In this document: positions 42,990-52,214 of the stretch, one piece after another
How the letters are laid out: each line of letters opens with the position of its first letter
How positions within the stretch are numbered: position 1 is the stretch's first letter
Assembly (NCBI GenBank): GCA_039808325.1
Contig: JBDHSU010000001.1
Coordinates: 18,117 to 82,116, forward strand
Length of the DNA stretch: 64,000 nucleotides
Source: JAFKKS01 sp039808325
Lineage (GTDB): Bacteria > Pseudomonadota > Alphaproteobacteria > Rhizobiales > Xanthobacteraceae
Reading direction: 5' to 3'
The notes under the pieces: generated by a model
The model's database searches: none
What the model saw: the letters and a program-made list of their open reading frames with translations, nothing else
What the model was told of the DNA's origin: nothing
Made by a program: the position numbers and the translations under genes

Positions 42990-44729
42990 TCAACCAGCCT
43001 GCAGCGCCGGAGCCGCCGCCGGCTGTTGCATGGAATGCACATCCCGCATCGCATCCTCGACCGTCGCGCGGTACTCGGCCAAGGGCGGACGCAGCCCATG
43101 GGTGACCAACACCTGTTGCACCGCGGGCCGCGCGGCGGTGATGAACAGCTTGACGCCGCCTCGGGCCGCCTGCCGGCACGTTCCGTGGATCGTATTCGCG
43201 GCGGTGGAGTCGAGGAACGGCACCGCCGACAGATCGAGAATGAACGCCTTGTGCTGGTCTGCGATACGATCCAGCACCGCGCCGACGCTCGCGGCGGCGC
43301 CGAAGAAGAACGCGCCACGGATGCGATAGACGATGACGTCGGGGTCGGAGGCGAGGTCCGGCTGATACACGGTGCGCTCGCTGCGGGCGCCGTCCGCCTG
43401 ATCGTCGACGATCAGCGGCGCGCGCGCCTCGACCGTGATCTCCTTCGCCATCCGGTTGATGAAGATCACGGCGCCGATCAGGAAGCCGACGACGATGCCC
43501 TCGGTCAGATCGCGGAAGATCGTCAGCCCGAAGGTTGTCAGCAGGATCACGGCGTCGCCGCGCGACGAGCGCAGCAGCGCGGCGAATTCGCGCTTCTCCG
43601 CCATGTTCCAGGCGACGAATGTCAGGACGCCGGCGAGCGCGGCGAGAGGGATGAAACTCGCGAGCGGCGCGGCGACCAGCAGAAACAGCAGCAGAAACAG
43701 CGAATGTAGTATGCCGGACAAGGGCCCGCGCGCGCCGGCGCGAACATTCGTCGCCGTGCGCGCGATGGTGCCGGTGACGCAGATGCCACCGAACAGCGCG
43801 GAGCCGATATTGCCGATGCCTTGCGCGACGAGCTCGCAATTCGAGCGATGGCGCCGGCCGGTCATCCCGTCCGCGACCACCGCCGAGAGAAGGGACTCGA
43901 TCGAGCCGAGCAGCGCGAACGCGACGGCGTCGGGCAGGACCGCTTGCACCTTCGACAGGTCGAACGCCGGCAGCGCCGGCGCCGGCGGCAACGACGGGAT
44001 CGCGCCGAAGCGGCTGCCGATCGTCTCCACGGGCAGACTCAGCGCCCAGGCCGCGACCGTCGTCAGGCCGACGGCGATCAGCAGGTTCGGCCAGCGCGGG
44101 CGGAAGCGCTTAAGCGCGAAGATGCAAACGAGCGTGAGCACCGACAAGCCCACCGCCGTCGCGTTGAACGTGCCGAACGCATGCGTCAGCGCCTGCAGCT
44201 TCGGCACCAGCGGGCCCGGCTCCTTCTCCAGCGTGAGGCCGAAGAGGTCCTTGATCTGGCTGGCGATGATGATCGTGGCGATGCCGGCGGTGAAGCCCAC
44301 CGTCACCGGATAAGGGATCAGCTTGATGTAGGTTCCGAAGCGCAGGAAGCCGGCGGCGATCATGATCATGCCGGCGATCGCGGTCGCCAGGATCAACCCG
44401 TCGATGCCGTGGCGCTCGACGGTCGCGGCAACGAGCACGATGAAGGCGCCGGCCGGACCGCCGATCTGAAAGCGGCTACCGCTGAACAGCGAGATGAGGA
44501 AGCCGCCGATGATCGCCGTATAGAGGCCGCGTTCGGGGCTCGCGCCGGACGCGATCGCGATGGCCATGGAGAGCGGCAACGCGACGATGGCGACGGTCAG
44601 GCCGGCGACGACGTCCGCCCGGAAGTCCGCGAGACCATAGCCGTCGCGCAGGACGGTGATGAGTTTCGGCGTATAGAGTTCGGCGAAAGTCGGCTCAGAG
44701 GATCCGCTGGCAGGCCGAAAATCTGGCAT
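42990..44729 (-). CDS. SulP/SLC26-family anion transporter with STAS domain
   Basis: A 579-residue permease with about 12 hydrophobic segments. The N-terminal part has the SulP signature region (VAGLTVAIVALPLSMAIAIA, RGLYTAIIGGFLISLFSGSR). GSIESLLSAVVADGMTGRRH is a conserved central motif. A STAS domain occupies about residues 440-565, with ILDLSAVPFLDSTAANTIHG. Transported anions in the family include sulfate, bicarbonate and C4-dicarboxylates; the substrate is not determinable here. It starts 30 bases after the pyrG stop. Confidence 0.92.
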   Translation of the reverse strand: MPDFRPASGSSEPTFAELYTPKLITVLRDGYGLADFRADVVAGLTVAIVALPLSMAIAIASGASPERGLYTAIIGGFLISLFSGSRFQIGGPAGAFIVLVAATVERHGIDGLILATAIAGMIMIAAGFLRFGTYIKLIPYPVTVGFTAGIATIIIASQIKDLFGLTLEKEPGPLVPKLQALTHAFGTFNATAVGLSVLTLVCIFALKRFRPRWPNLLIAVGLTTVAAWALSLPVETIGSRFGAIPSLPPAPALPAFDLSKVQAVLPDAVAFALLGSIESLLSAVVADGMTGRRHRSNCELVAQGIGNIGSALFGGICVTGTIARTATNVRAGARGPLSGILHSLFLLLFLLVAAPLASFIPLAALAGVLTFVAWNMAEKREFAALLRSSRGDAVILLTTFGLTIFRDLTEGIVVGFLIGAVIFINRMAKEITVEARAPLIVDDQADGARSERTVYQPDLASDPDVIVYRIRGAFFFGAAASVGAVLDRIADQHKAFILDLSAVPFLDSTAANTIHGTCRQAARGGVKLFITAARPAVQQVLVTHGLRPPLAEYRATVEDAMRDVHSMQQPAAAPALQAG

Positions 44730-44759
44730 GGTCGTCGCGCTTTCTGCGCAAGGAAAAAC

Positions 44760-46388
44760 TTAAACCAATCGCGACTGCGTCACCGCCGCGCCGACGAAGG
44801 ACGCGAACAACGGATGCGGCTCGAACGGCCGCGATTTCAGCTCGGGGTGAAACTGCACCCCGACGAACCAGGGATGATCGTCGTATTCGATCGTCTCCGG
44901 CAGGAGACCGTCCGGCGACATGCCGCTGAACTTCAGCCCGCGCTGCTCGAGGCGGCCCTTATAGGCGGTGTTGACCTCGTAGCGGTGGCGATGGCGCTCG
45001 GAAATTTCGGTCGCGCCGTAGATTTCCGCGATCTTGCTGCCGCGCGCGAGCGCGGCCGTATAGGCGCCGAGGCGCATGGTGCCGCCAAGGTCGCCGTTCG
45101 CCGCGCGCTTCTCCAACTCGTCGCCCTTGAGCCATTCGGTCATCAGGCCGACCACGGGCTCCGTCGTCGGCCCGAATTCGGTCGAATTGGCGTTTTCGAT
45201 GCCGCAAAGATTGCGCGCCGCCTCGATCACCGCCATCTGCATGCCGAAACAGATGCCGAAATACGGCATGGCGCGCTCGCGCGCGAACTGCGCCGCGCGG
45301 ATTTTACCCTCGGCGCCGCGCTGGCCGAAGCCGCCCGGCACGAGGATGCCGTTGACGTGCTCGAGGAAGGGGGCCGGGTCTTCCTTCTCGAACACCTCCG
45401 ACTCGATCCAGTCGAGATTGACCTTCACGCGATGCGCGATGCCGCCATGCGACAGCGCCTCGATCAGCGATTTGTAGGCATCCTTCATGCCCGTGTACTT
45501 GCCGACGATGGCGATGGTGATGTCGCCTTCCGGGTTGCGGACACGGTCGTTGATCGTGCGCCAGCGGGATAGATCCGGCGGCGTATTCACCTCGATGCCA
45601 AAAGCATTGAGAACTTCCACGTCGAGCCCTTCGGCGTGATAGGCCTCGGGCACGGCATAGATGTTGTCGACGTCGCGCGCCTCGATCACCGCGCTCTCGC
45701 GTACGTTGCAGAACAGCGAGAGCTTGCGCCGCTCCTCCTTCGGGATCGGCCGGTCGGTACGGCAAAGCAAAATGTCCGGCTGGATGCCGATCGAAAGCAG
45801 TTCCTTGACCGAATGCTGCGTCGGCTTGGTCTTCAGTTCGCCGGCGCTCGGGATGTACGGCATCAGGGTGAGATGCACGTAGATCGCGTGGTTTCGCGGC
45901 AATTCGTTGCCGAACTGGCGGATCGCCTCGAGGAACGGCAGACTCTCGATGTCGCCGACGGTGCCGCCGATCTCCATCAGGACGAAATCGACGTCCTCGT
46001 TGCCCTCGCGGATGAAATCCTTGATGGCGTTGGTGACGTGGGGGATGACCTGGATGGTGGCGCCGAGATAGTCGCCGCGCCGCTCCTTGGAGAGGATTTC
46101 CTGGTAGATGCGCCCGGTGGTGATGTTGTCCTTGCGGGTCGCCGGCCGCCCGGTGAACCGTTCGTAGTGACCGAGGTCGAGGTCGGTCTCCGCCCCGTCG
46201 TCGGTCACGAAGACTTCGCCGTGCTGATACGGCGACATCGTTCCCGGATCGACGTTCAGATAAGGGTCGAGCTTTCGCAGACGCACCTTGTAGCCGCGTG
46301 CCTGCAGGACGGCGCCGAGCGCCGCGGAAGCGAGACCTTTACCGAGGGAGGAGACCACGCCGCCGGTGATGAACACATACCGCGCCAT
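44760..46388 (-). CDS. pyrG: CTP synthase
   Basis: Makes CTP from UTP using glutamine. The 542-residue protein begins MARYVFITGGVVSSLGKGLA and includes the synthetase P-loop and LRKLDPYLNVDPGTMSPYQH. The class I glutamine amidotransferase domain has the catalytic cysteine in YFGICFGMQMAVIEAARN, and GVQFHPELKSRP with the His-Glu pair. It is downstream of secG, the conserved order. Confidence 0.98.
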   Translation of the reverse strand: MARYVFITGGVVSSLGKGLASAALGAVLQARGYKVRLRKLDPYLNVDPGTMSPYQHGEVFVTDDGAETDLDLGHYERFTGRPATRKDNITTGRIYQEILSKERRGDYLGATIQVIPHVTNAIKDFIREGNEDVDFVLMEIGGTVGDIESLPFLEAIRQFGNELPRNHAIYVHLTLMPYIPSAGELKTKPTQHSVKELLSIGIQPDILLCRTDRPIPKEERRKLSLFCNVRESAVIEARDVDNIYAVPEAYHAEGLDVEVLNAFGIEVNTPPDLSRWRTINDRVRNPEGDITIAIVGKYTGMKDAYKSLIEALSHGGIAHRVKVNLDWIESEVFEKEDPAPFLEHVNGILVPGGFGQRGAEGKIRAAQFARERAMPYFGICFGMQMAVIEAARNLCGIENANSTEFGPTTEPVVGLMTEWLKGDELEKRAANGDLGGTMRLGAYTAALARGSKIAEIYGATEISERHRHRYEVNTAYKGRLEQRGLKFSGMSPDGLLPETIEYDDHPWFVGVQFHPELKSRPFEPHPLFASFVGAAVTQSRLV

Positions 46389-46570
46389 GGGGCTCCAGCT
46401 TTAACCTCCGCCAAGCGATTCGACTACGCGCCATCCGATTATCAACAATGCCGAGGCCGGATGGGCGGCACTCACGAAAACAAGCAGCAAAGACGCGGGA
46501 CCGGCACCGCCTGGGTCACGCCTCCACCTGCTCTGCCAGAGCGTGATCCTCGCGCGGGACCACGTTCCGA

Positions 46571-46966
46571 TTACTGCGACTGCGGCACCTGCGGGGCGGA
46601 CGGCTGCGCCGGAGCGGGCGCGGCCGGCGCAGCGGGAGCCGGCTTCTGAAGCTGGTCGAGGACGCCCTTGCCCTGGCCGAGCGGCGCCATCGGGGACGCC
46701 GGGCTACCCGATCCGGCGCCGGTGCCGAGGATCGAGTTCGGCCGGCGGTCCATGCCCGCCAGAACCGACAAAAGCAGGCTGGTGGCGAAGAACACAGCGG
46801 CGAGGATCGCCGTCGAGCGGGACAGCACGTTGGTGGTGCCGCGGCTCGACAGGAAGCCACCGCCGCCGCCCATGCCGAGCCCGCCACCTTCCGACTTCTG
46901 CAGAAGGATGAGCCCGGTCAAGGCCAGCACGACCATCAGATGAATGACGATAACGACGGTCTGCAT
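46571..46966 (-). CDS. secG: Preprotein translocase subunit SecG
   Basis: Small inner-membrane subunit of SecYEG. Two hydrophobic helices (VVIVIHLMVVLALTGLILLQ and AILAAVFFATSLLLSVLAG) flank the conserved GGGLGMGGGGGFLSSRG loop. A 60-residue alanine/proline-rich tail makes it longer than E. coli SecG, at 131 residues; such tails are usual in alphaproteobacteria. It is followed by pyrG and preceded by tpiA. Confidence 0.95.
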   Translation of the reverse strand: MQTVVIVIHLMVVLALTGLILLQKSEGGGLGMGGGGGFLSSRGTTNVLSRSTAILAAVFFATSLLLSVLAGMDRRPNSILGTGAGSGSPASPMAPLGQGKGVLDQLQKPAPAAPAAPAPAQPSAPQVPQSQ

Positions 46967-47083
46967 CGCGAATCCAAAAAATCGGGCTCTTACCGGCCCC
47001 GAGGTCCGGTAACGCCGCGTCCCATATAGGAAGTTCTGCGGCTATCTACACGATGGCCGCATGTATTTCTACTCTCGCCTCAA

Positions 47084-47839
47084 TTATCCATAGGCGGCGG
47101 CGATGCCAAGGAAATCGGCCGCCTTGAGGCTCGCCCCGCCGACCAGGGCGCCGTCGACATCGGGAACGGCCATCAATTCCTTGGCGTTTGCGGGTTTCAC
47201 CGACCCGCCATAGAGCAGGCGGACGCCCTGCCCCGCCTTGCCGAAGCGCGCGACCAGCGCCTTGCGGATCGAACCGTGGACCTCGGCCACGTCGGCCGGG
47301 GTCGGGGTCAGGCCGGATCCGATCGCCCAGACGGGCTCATAGGCGACCACGAGATTGGCGGGGGTGGCGCCGTCGGGGATCGAACCTGCCAGTTGTGTCC
47401 CGACCACCTTCAGGGTCTCGCCGGCCTCGCGCTGCGCCTGCGTCTCCCCGACGCAGACGATCGCCAGAAGCCCGGCGCGCCACGCCGCCTCGGCCTTGGC
47501 GCGCACATCGGCATCGGTTTCCTGGTGATAGGCGCGCCTCTCCGAATGCCCGACAATGACGGCGGAAGCCCCGGCATCAGCCAGCATTTCGGCGGAAATA
47601 TCGCCGGTAAAGGCACCCGACGGCTTGGCATGGCAATCCTGGCCGCCGATCGCGACGCCGGTCCCCCTGGCGCGCGCGGCGAAGGCTTCGAGCAGGGTCG
47701 CCGGCGGGCAGACCATGAGATCGACCGCCGAAAGCCGCGTGGCGCCGGCGATCATCGCGTCCAGCTCACCCGCCGAGGCGCGCAGCCCGTTCATCTTCCA
47801 ATTGCCCGCGACCAAAGGCCGCCTCGCCTCACCCGCCAT
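47084..47839 (-). CDS. tpiA: Triosephosphate isomerase
   Basis: Interconverts dihydroxyacetone phosphate and glyceraldehyde 3-phosphate. The catalytic lysine is in AGNWKMNG, the histidine in IVGHSERRAYH, and the glutamate in VAYEPVWAIGSG; the phosphate loop is LLYGGSVKPANAKEL. The length is 251 residues. It is divergent from the ppiD-like gene. Confidence 0.98.
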   Translation of the reverse strand: MAGEARRPLVAGNWKMNGLRASAGELDAMIAGATRLSAVDLMVCPPATLLEAFAARARGTGVAIGGQDCHAKPSGAFTGDISAEMLADAGASAVIVGHSERRAYHQETDADVRAKAEAAWRAGLLAIVCVGETQAQREAGETLKVVGTQLAGSIPDGATPANLVVAYEPVWAIGSGLTPTPADVAEVHGSIRKALVARFGKAGQGVRLLYGGSVKPANAKELMAVPDVDGALVGGASLKAADFLGIAAAYG

Positions 47840-47943
47840 GTTTGTTCCTCATTTCGTCGCGAAGCGGTTAGCAGAGCAACGCGCAGAGAAAAAGGCGTCC
47901 CGGACGTAACGGTTACCGCCATCGCCTCAGGCTTTCGGTCATG

Positions 47944-47972
47944 TTGCGGTGCCAACGCCCGATCCGTATGAT
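47944..47972 (+). promoter_or_regulatory. Candidate promoter for the ppiD-trp block
   Basis: TTGCGG (47944-47949) and TATGAT (47967-47972) are 17 bases apart and lie 62 bases before the ppiD-like ATG in a divergent gap. The spacing is ideal and the -10 box strong. This could drive ppiD and trpE, since trpE has no room for its own promoter in the 6-base gap. Confidence 0.5.
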
Positions 47973-48033
47973 GCGCGCGCTTCGGTGACCGCGCTTCGGT
48001 GGTCCTGGCATCCTCACGAAAAGCAACGGTTCC

Positions 48034-49944
48034 ATGCTTCGCGGTCTACGGAAAGCTTCGAGCAATTGGCTCGGCAAAATCATTATGATCGTCGTTGTCG
48101 GCTTTCTGGTCGTCAGCTTCGCGATTTGGGGAATCGGCGACATTTTCCGCGGCTTCGGCCGCTCGACGGTGGCGACCGTCGGGTCGACCGAGATCGGCTA
48201 CGAGCAGTTCCGCCAGATCTATACGGAGCAGTTGCAGCGGATCGGCGCCCAGATCGGCCGCCCGGTAACGCCCGAGCAGGCGCGCGCGGCCGGGATCGAC
48301 CGCCAGATTCTTCAGCAGCTCATCTCCGAGACCGCCCTCGACGAGCGGGCACGCGTGCTCGGGCTCGGCGTCACGGACGAGACGGTCGCGCAGCTCATTC
48401 AAGCGATGCCCGCCTTCCAGGGGGCCAACGGGCAATTCAACCCGGTGATCTTCCAGCAGCGCATTCGCAACGCCGGATATAACGAGCAGCGCTTCGTCAC
48501 CGAGCAGCGCCGCTTCATCATCCGCAACCAGTTGACGGATTCCATCGGCGGCGACGTGACCGCGCCGAAAGTGATGCTGGACGCCGCCAACCGCTTCCAG
48601 AACGAGAAACGGACGATCGAATTCATCACGCTCGGCGCGGCCCAGGCCGGCGACATTCCGGCTCCGACCCCGGAGCAGATCTCGACCTATTACGACGAGC
48701 ACAAGGGCGAGTTCCGCGCGCCCGAATACCGCAAGATCGTGGTGCTGCCGCTTTCGACCGCCGACGTCGCGAAATGGATTCAAATCTCCGACGCGGACGC
48801 GCAGAAATATTACGACACGCACAAATCGCGCTACGTCACCACGGGCGAGCGCCAGTTGCAGCAGATCATCTTCCCTTCGATGGAGGAGGCGAAGGCGGCG
48901 AAGGCGCGCATCGACACCGGCGTTCCCTTCACCACCATCGCGACCGAACGCGGGCTCTCGGAAAAGGAAATCGACACCGGGCTCGTCGGCAAGTCGGCGC
49001 TCGCGCCCGCCGTCGCCGAAGCGGCCTTCGCCCTTCCCGAGGGCGGCGTGAGCGACCCGGTGCAGGCGCGCGCGGGCATCGCGCTCGTGAAAGTGCTCAA
49101 GATCGAGCCGGATCGCACGCGCACTTTCGACGAAGCCAAGGAAGAGGTGAAGACCGAGCTGCGCGCCGAGCGGACGCGGAGCGAGATATCCGAAAAGCAT
49201 GACAAGATCGAAGACGAGCGGGCCGCGGGATCGACGCTCGCCGAGGCGGCGCAGAAGATCGGCGTGGTCGCGACCACGATCGACGCCGTCGATCGCAACG
49301 GACGCGACCCGTCCGGCGCGCCGGTGGTCGGCCTGCCCTCACCGGAAATCCTGGCCCAAGCCTTCGCCACCGAAGCCGGCGTGGACACCGATCCGATCCG
49401 GCTGCCCGACGGCGGCTATATCTGGTTCGAAGTGGCTGGCATCACGCCGTCGCATGAGCGCAAGCTCGACGACGTGCGCGAGCAGGCCGCGCAGAAGTGG
49501 CGGGATGCGCAGGTCGCCGAGCATCTCAAGAAGAAAGCGGACGAACTGTTGGCCAAGCTGAAGGCCGGCACAACGCTGGCCGACCTTGCGGCGGCGGAAG
49601 GCGTGAAGGTGGAGACCGCGAGCGATCTGCATCGCCGCAGCACCGATACGGCTCCCTCCCCGGCGGCGCTCGCCGCCGTGTTCACCACCGCGAAGGGCGC
49701 GGCGGGCGCGGCGCAGGGCAAGGCGGCAACGGAGCAGGTCGTCTTCCGCGTCACCGCAGTCAACGTGCCGCCGCTCGACATGCAGTCGGCCGAAACCAAG
49801 CAGCTCGCAGAGACGATGGCGCAGGCATTGTCGAACGATCTCCTCGTCCAATATTCCGCGCGGGTGCAGCAAGACGTCGGCACGACCGTCAATCAGGATG
49901 TCTTCCGACGCGTCGCGGGCGGCGGCGGTCCGGAGCCGGAATAA
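48034..49944 (+). CDS. ppiD: Peptidyl-prolyl cis-trans isomerase, PpiD-like
   Basis: Periplasmic folding chaperone anchored in the inner membrane. It has one N-terminal membrane helix (about residues 12-33), then a SurA-type helical domain (DRQILQQLISETALDERA, FQGANGQFNPVIFQQRI). A parvulin-like rotamase region, at about residues 265-350, contains RQLQQIIFPSMEEAKAA and ending ARAGIALVKVLKIEP. The length is 636 residues, as in PpiD. The gene upstream of trpE is conserved in many alphaproteobacteria. Confidence 0.9.
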   Translation: MLRGLRKASSNWLGKIIMIVVVGFLVVSFAIWGIGDIFRGFGRSTVATVGSTEIGYEQFRQIYTEQLQRIGAQIGRPVTPEQARAAGIDRQILQQLISETALDERARVLGLGVTDETVAQLIQAMPAFQGANGQFNPVIFQQRIRNAGYNEQRFVTEQRRFIIRNQLTDSIGGDVTAPKVMLDAANRFQNEKRTIEFITLGAAQAGDIPAPTPEQISTYYDEHKGEFRAPEYRKIVVLPLSTADVAKWIQISDADAQKYYDTHKSRYVTTGERQLQQIIFPSMEEAKAAKARIDTGVPFTTIATERGLSEKEIDTGLVGKSALAPAVAEAAFALPEGGVSDPVQARAGIALVKVLKIEPDRTRTFDEAKEEVKTELRAERTRSEISEKHDKIEDERAAGSTLAEAAQKIGVVATTIDAVDRNGRDPSGAPVVGLPSPEILAQAFATEAGVDTDPIRLPDGGYIWFEVAGITPSHERKLDDVREQAAQKWRDAQVAEHLKKKADELLAKLKAGTTLADLAAAEGVKVETASDLHRRSTDTAPSPAALAAVFTTAKGAAGAAQGKAATEQVVFRVTAVNVPPLDMQSAETKQLAETMAQALSNDLLVQYSARVQQDVGTTVNQDVFRRVAGGGGPEPE

Positions 49945-49950
49945 GCGCCG

Positions 49951-51465
49951 ATGCAGATCGAGCCTTCGGCAGAGGATTTCGCCGCGCGCTACGATCGCGG
50001 CGAGGCACAGGTTGTCTGGACCACGCTGGTGGCGGACCTGGAAACGCCGGTCTCCGCGTTCCTGAAGGTCGCCGGCAACCGGCCGATGAGCTTCCTTCTC
50101 GAATCCGTGGAGGGCGGCGCGTCGCGCGGTCGCTACTCCATCATCGGGCTCGACCCGGACATCATCTGGCGCGCGAACGGCGCGCAGGCGGAAATCAACC
50201 GCACCGCCCGCACCCAGTCCGAAACCTTCACGCCCTGCCCGCAAGGTCCGCTCGACGCGCTGCGCGCGCTCATCGCCGAGAGCAGGATCGCCCTGCCGCA
50301 CGGCCTGCCGCCGATGGCGGCCGGCGTCTTCGGGTATCTCAGCTACGACACCGTACGGTTGATCGAGGAGCTGCCGGCGGCCAATCCCGACCCGATCGGC
50401 ATCCCCGACGCGATCATGATCCGCCCGACCGTCGTCATCGTGTTCGATACGGTGAAGGACACGATCACCGTGGTCACGCCGGCGCGCCCTGAACGCGGCG
50501 TCAACGCGAATACGGCGCTGCAGCGCGCCACCGACCGGTTGTCGGATGTCGTCGACCGGTTCGACACCATGCTCCTCAACATGGCGGACGAGCACCCCGG
50601 CCCGTTGACCGTGCCGACGCAATCGAACACCACGCCGGAAGAATTCGCCCGCATGGTGGCGCGCGCCAAGGAGTACATCGCCGCCGGAGACATCTTCCAG
50701 GTGGTGCTGGCGCAGCGCTTCGAAGCGCCGTTCACCCTGCCCCCCTTCGCCCTTTATCGGGCGCTGCGGCGCGTGAACCCGGCGCCGTTCCTGTTCTTCC
50801 TCAATTACGGCGCGTTCAGCGTCGCGGGGTCGAGTCCGGAAATCCTGGTGCGTGCCCGCGGCAACGTCGTCACCATCCGCCCGATCGCCGGCACGCGGCC
50901 GCGCGGCCCGACGCCGCACGAGGACAAGGCGCTGGAGGACGAACTCCTCGCCGATCCGAAAGAGCGCGCCGAGCATCTGATGCTCCTCGACCTCGGCCGC
51001 AACGATGTCGGGCGCGTCTCCGACATCGGCACCGTCAAGGTCACCGATCAGTTCTTCATCGAGCGCTACAGCCAAGTGATGCACATCGTGTCCAACGTCG
51101 AGGGCCGGCTCGCGCCGCGCTACGACGCGCTCGACGCCCTCGCCGCCGGCTTCCCCGCCGGAACGGTCTCCGGCGCGCCGAAGATCCGCGCGATGCAGAT
51201 CATCGACGAACTGGAGAAGGAAAAGCGCGGCCTCTATGCCGGCTGCGTCGGCTACTTCTCCGCTGCGGGCGAGATGGACACCTGCATCGTGCTGCGCACG
51301 GCCCTGGTGAAGGACGGCAAGATGTACGTGCAGGCCGGCGCCGGGATCGTGGCCGATTCCAATCCCGCGGCAGAACAGCAGGAGTGCGTCAATAAGGCCA
51401 AGGCCCTCTTTCGCGCGGCCGAGGAGGCGCAACGCTTCGCCAGCGCGGCCAAGCGCGGGCAGTAA
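49951..51465 (+). CDS. trpE: Anthranilate synthase component I
   Basis: Converts chorismate to anthranilate using ammonia from TrpG. The feedback motif LLES is at residues 49-52, so tryptophan inhibition is expected. The chorismate-binding domain has RPIAGTRPRG, DLGRNDVGRV, GTVSGAPKIRAMQIIDELE and VQAGAGIVADSNP. The length is 504 residues, unfused to TrpG. It starts 6 bases after the ppiD stop, leaving no space for a leader attenuator. A toxin-antitoxin cassette separates it from trpG. Confidence 0.97.
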   Translation: MQIEPSAEDFAARYDRGEAQVVWTTLVADLETPVSAFLKVAGNRPMSFLLESVEGGASRGRYSIIGLDPDIIWRANGAQAEINRTARTQSETFTPCPQGPLDALRALIAESRIALPHGLPPMAAGVFGYLSYDTVRLIEELPAANPDPIGIPDAIMIRPTVVIVFDTVKDTITVVTPARPERGVNANTALQRATDRLSDVVDRFDTMLLNMADEHPGPLTVPTQSNTTPEEFARMVARAKEYIAAGDIFQVVLAQRFEAPFTLPPFALYRALRRVNPAPFLFFLNYGAFSVAGSSPEILVRARGNVVTIRPIAGTRPRGPTPHEDKALEDELLADPKERAEHLMLLDLGRNDVGRVSDIGTVKVTDQFFIERYSQVMHIVSNVEGRLAPRYDALDALAAGFPAGTVSGAPKIRAMQIIDELEKEKRGLYAGCVGYFSAAGEMDTCIVLRTALVKDGKMYVQAGAGIVADSNPAAEQQECVNKAKALFRAAEEAQRFASAAKRGQ

Positions 51466-51479
51466 GGGCCGCGCATCCC

Positions 51480-51530
51480 TTGTTCGAAGCTGTCACAAGG
51501 CTTATGATATACAGTGAAGAAAAGTATATC
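51480..51530 (+). promoter_or_regulatory. Promoter and palindromic operator of the toxin-antitoxin cassette
   Basis: GATATAC (51506-51512) and GTATATC (51524-51530) are perfect inverted repeats, 11 bases apart, ending 13 bases before the antitoxin ATG. A possible promoter, TTGTTC (51480-51485) and TATGAT (51504-51509), 18 bases apart, overlaps the first arm. Such placement is typical of autoregulated toxin-antitoxin operons. Confidence 0.6.
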
Positions 51531-51543
51531 CGGAGCCGACGCC

Positions 51544-51783
51544 ATGCCCATGCAGGTCGCCAAGTGGGGGAACAGTCTTGCCGTCAGGCTTCCGCGCGCG
51601 CTCGTTGAGGCGCTGAGGCTGAAGGAAGGAGACCGGGTCGACATCCGCGTTGCCGATCCTCGCACGTTCGAAGTCGCAAAGGCGCCAACCACCGAAGAGA
51701 TCGTGCAAGGGCTGCGGACGTTTCGCGGCCGCGTGCCTGTCGGATACAAATTCAGCCGACTGGACGCGTATGAGCGCGGATGA
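51544..51783 (+). CDS. AbrB/MazE-type antitoxin
   Basis: A 79-residue antitoxin with the swapped-hairpin AbrB fold: MPMQVAKWGNSLAVRLPRA, then LKEGDRVDIRVADP. The C-terminal part should neutralise the PIN toxin encoded next. The start at 51544 is preferred to an open frame 10 codons longer, because that would include half of the operator. GGAG lies 8 bases before it. The stop overlaps the toxin gene by 14 bases. GC is lower than in the surrounding trp genes. Confidence 0.88.
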   Translation: MPMQVAKWGNSLAVRLPRALVEALRLKEGDRVDIRVADPRTFEVAKAPTTEEIVQGLRTFRGRVPVGYKFSRLDAYERG

Positions 51784-52165
51784 CTTTTTCGACACCAATG
51801 TGGTCGTCTATCTCCTCTCCGCCGATCGACAGAAGGCAGATATCGCCGAGCGGCTTCTGATGGGTGGCGGCGTCGTCAGCGTTCAGGTGCTGAACGAATT
51901 CGCCTCGGTCGTTACGAGGAAATTCGGTCTGGGGATGGCGGACCTGAGGGAAGCGCTCGCACGGATCCAGGCGGTATGCACGGCGGTCCCACTCGACGTC
52001 GAGACTCATGCGCTCGGGCTGGACGTCGCCGAGCGCTACCATCTCGCCATCTATGATGCCATGATCGTCGCCGCGGCGTTGCGGTCCGGCTGCCGGGTTC
52101 TCCATACTGAAGACTTGTACAGCGGACAGGTGGGCCAACTGATCATCCGCAACCCGTTCCTGTGA
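51770..52165 (+). CDS. vapC: PIN-domain ribonuclease toxin (VapC family)
   Basis: A 131-residue PIN nuclease. The acidic active-site residues are visible: D8 in FFDTNVVVY, E43 in VLNEF, D96 in YDAMIVAAA and D115 in HTEDL. VapC toxins cleave tRNA or rRNA and are held by their antitoxin. Translation begins within the antitoxin gene (overlap 51770-51783). I counted 67 GC in the first 120 bases after the overlap, below the neighbouring genes. The pair looks complete. Confidence 0.88.
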   Translation: MSADDFFDTNVVVYLLSADRQKADIAERLLMGGGVVSVQVLNEFASVVTRKFGLGMADLREALARIQAVCTAVPLDVETHALGLDVAERYHLAIYDAMIVAAALRSGCRVLHTEDLYSGQVGQLIIRNPFL

Positions 52166-52214
52166 CGGGGATGCGCTTGACCCGCTTCGGCTGCCTTACT
52201 ATCGGTGCGCGACC

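Noticed and set aside
49945..49950. Tryptophan leader peptide and attenuator before trpE
   Set aside because: The gap between the ppiD stop and trpE start is only 6 bases, so no leader fits.
49339..51432. A 697-codon minus-strand frame opposite ppiD and trpE
   Set aside because: It is a shadow of trpE and the ppiD end, and shows no family motif.
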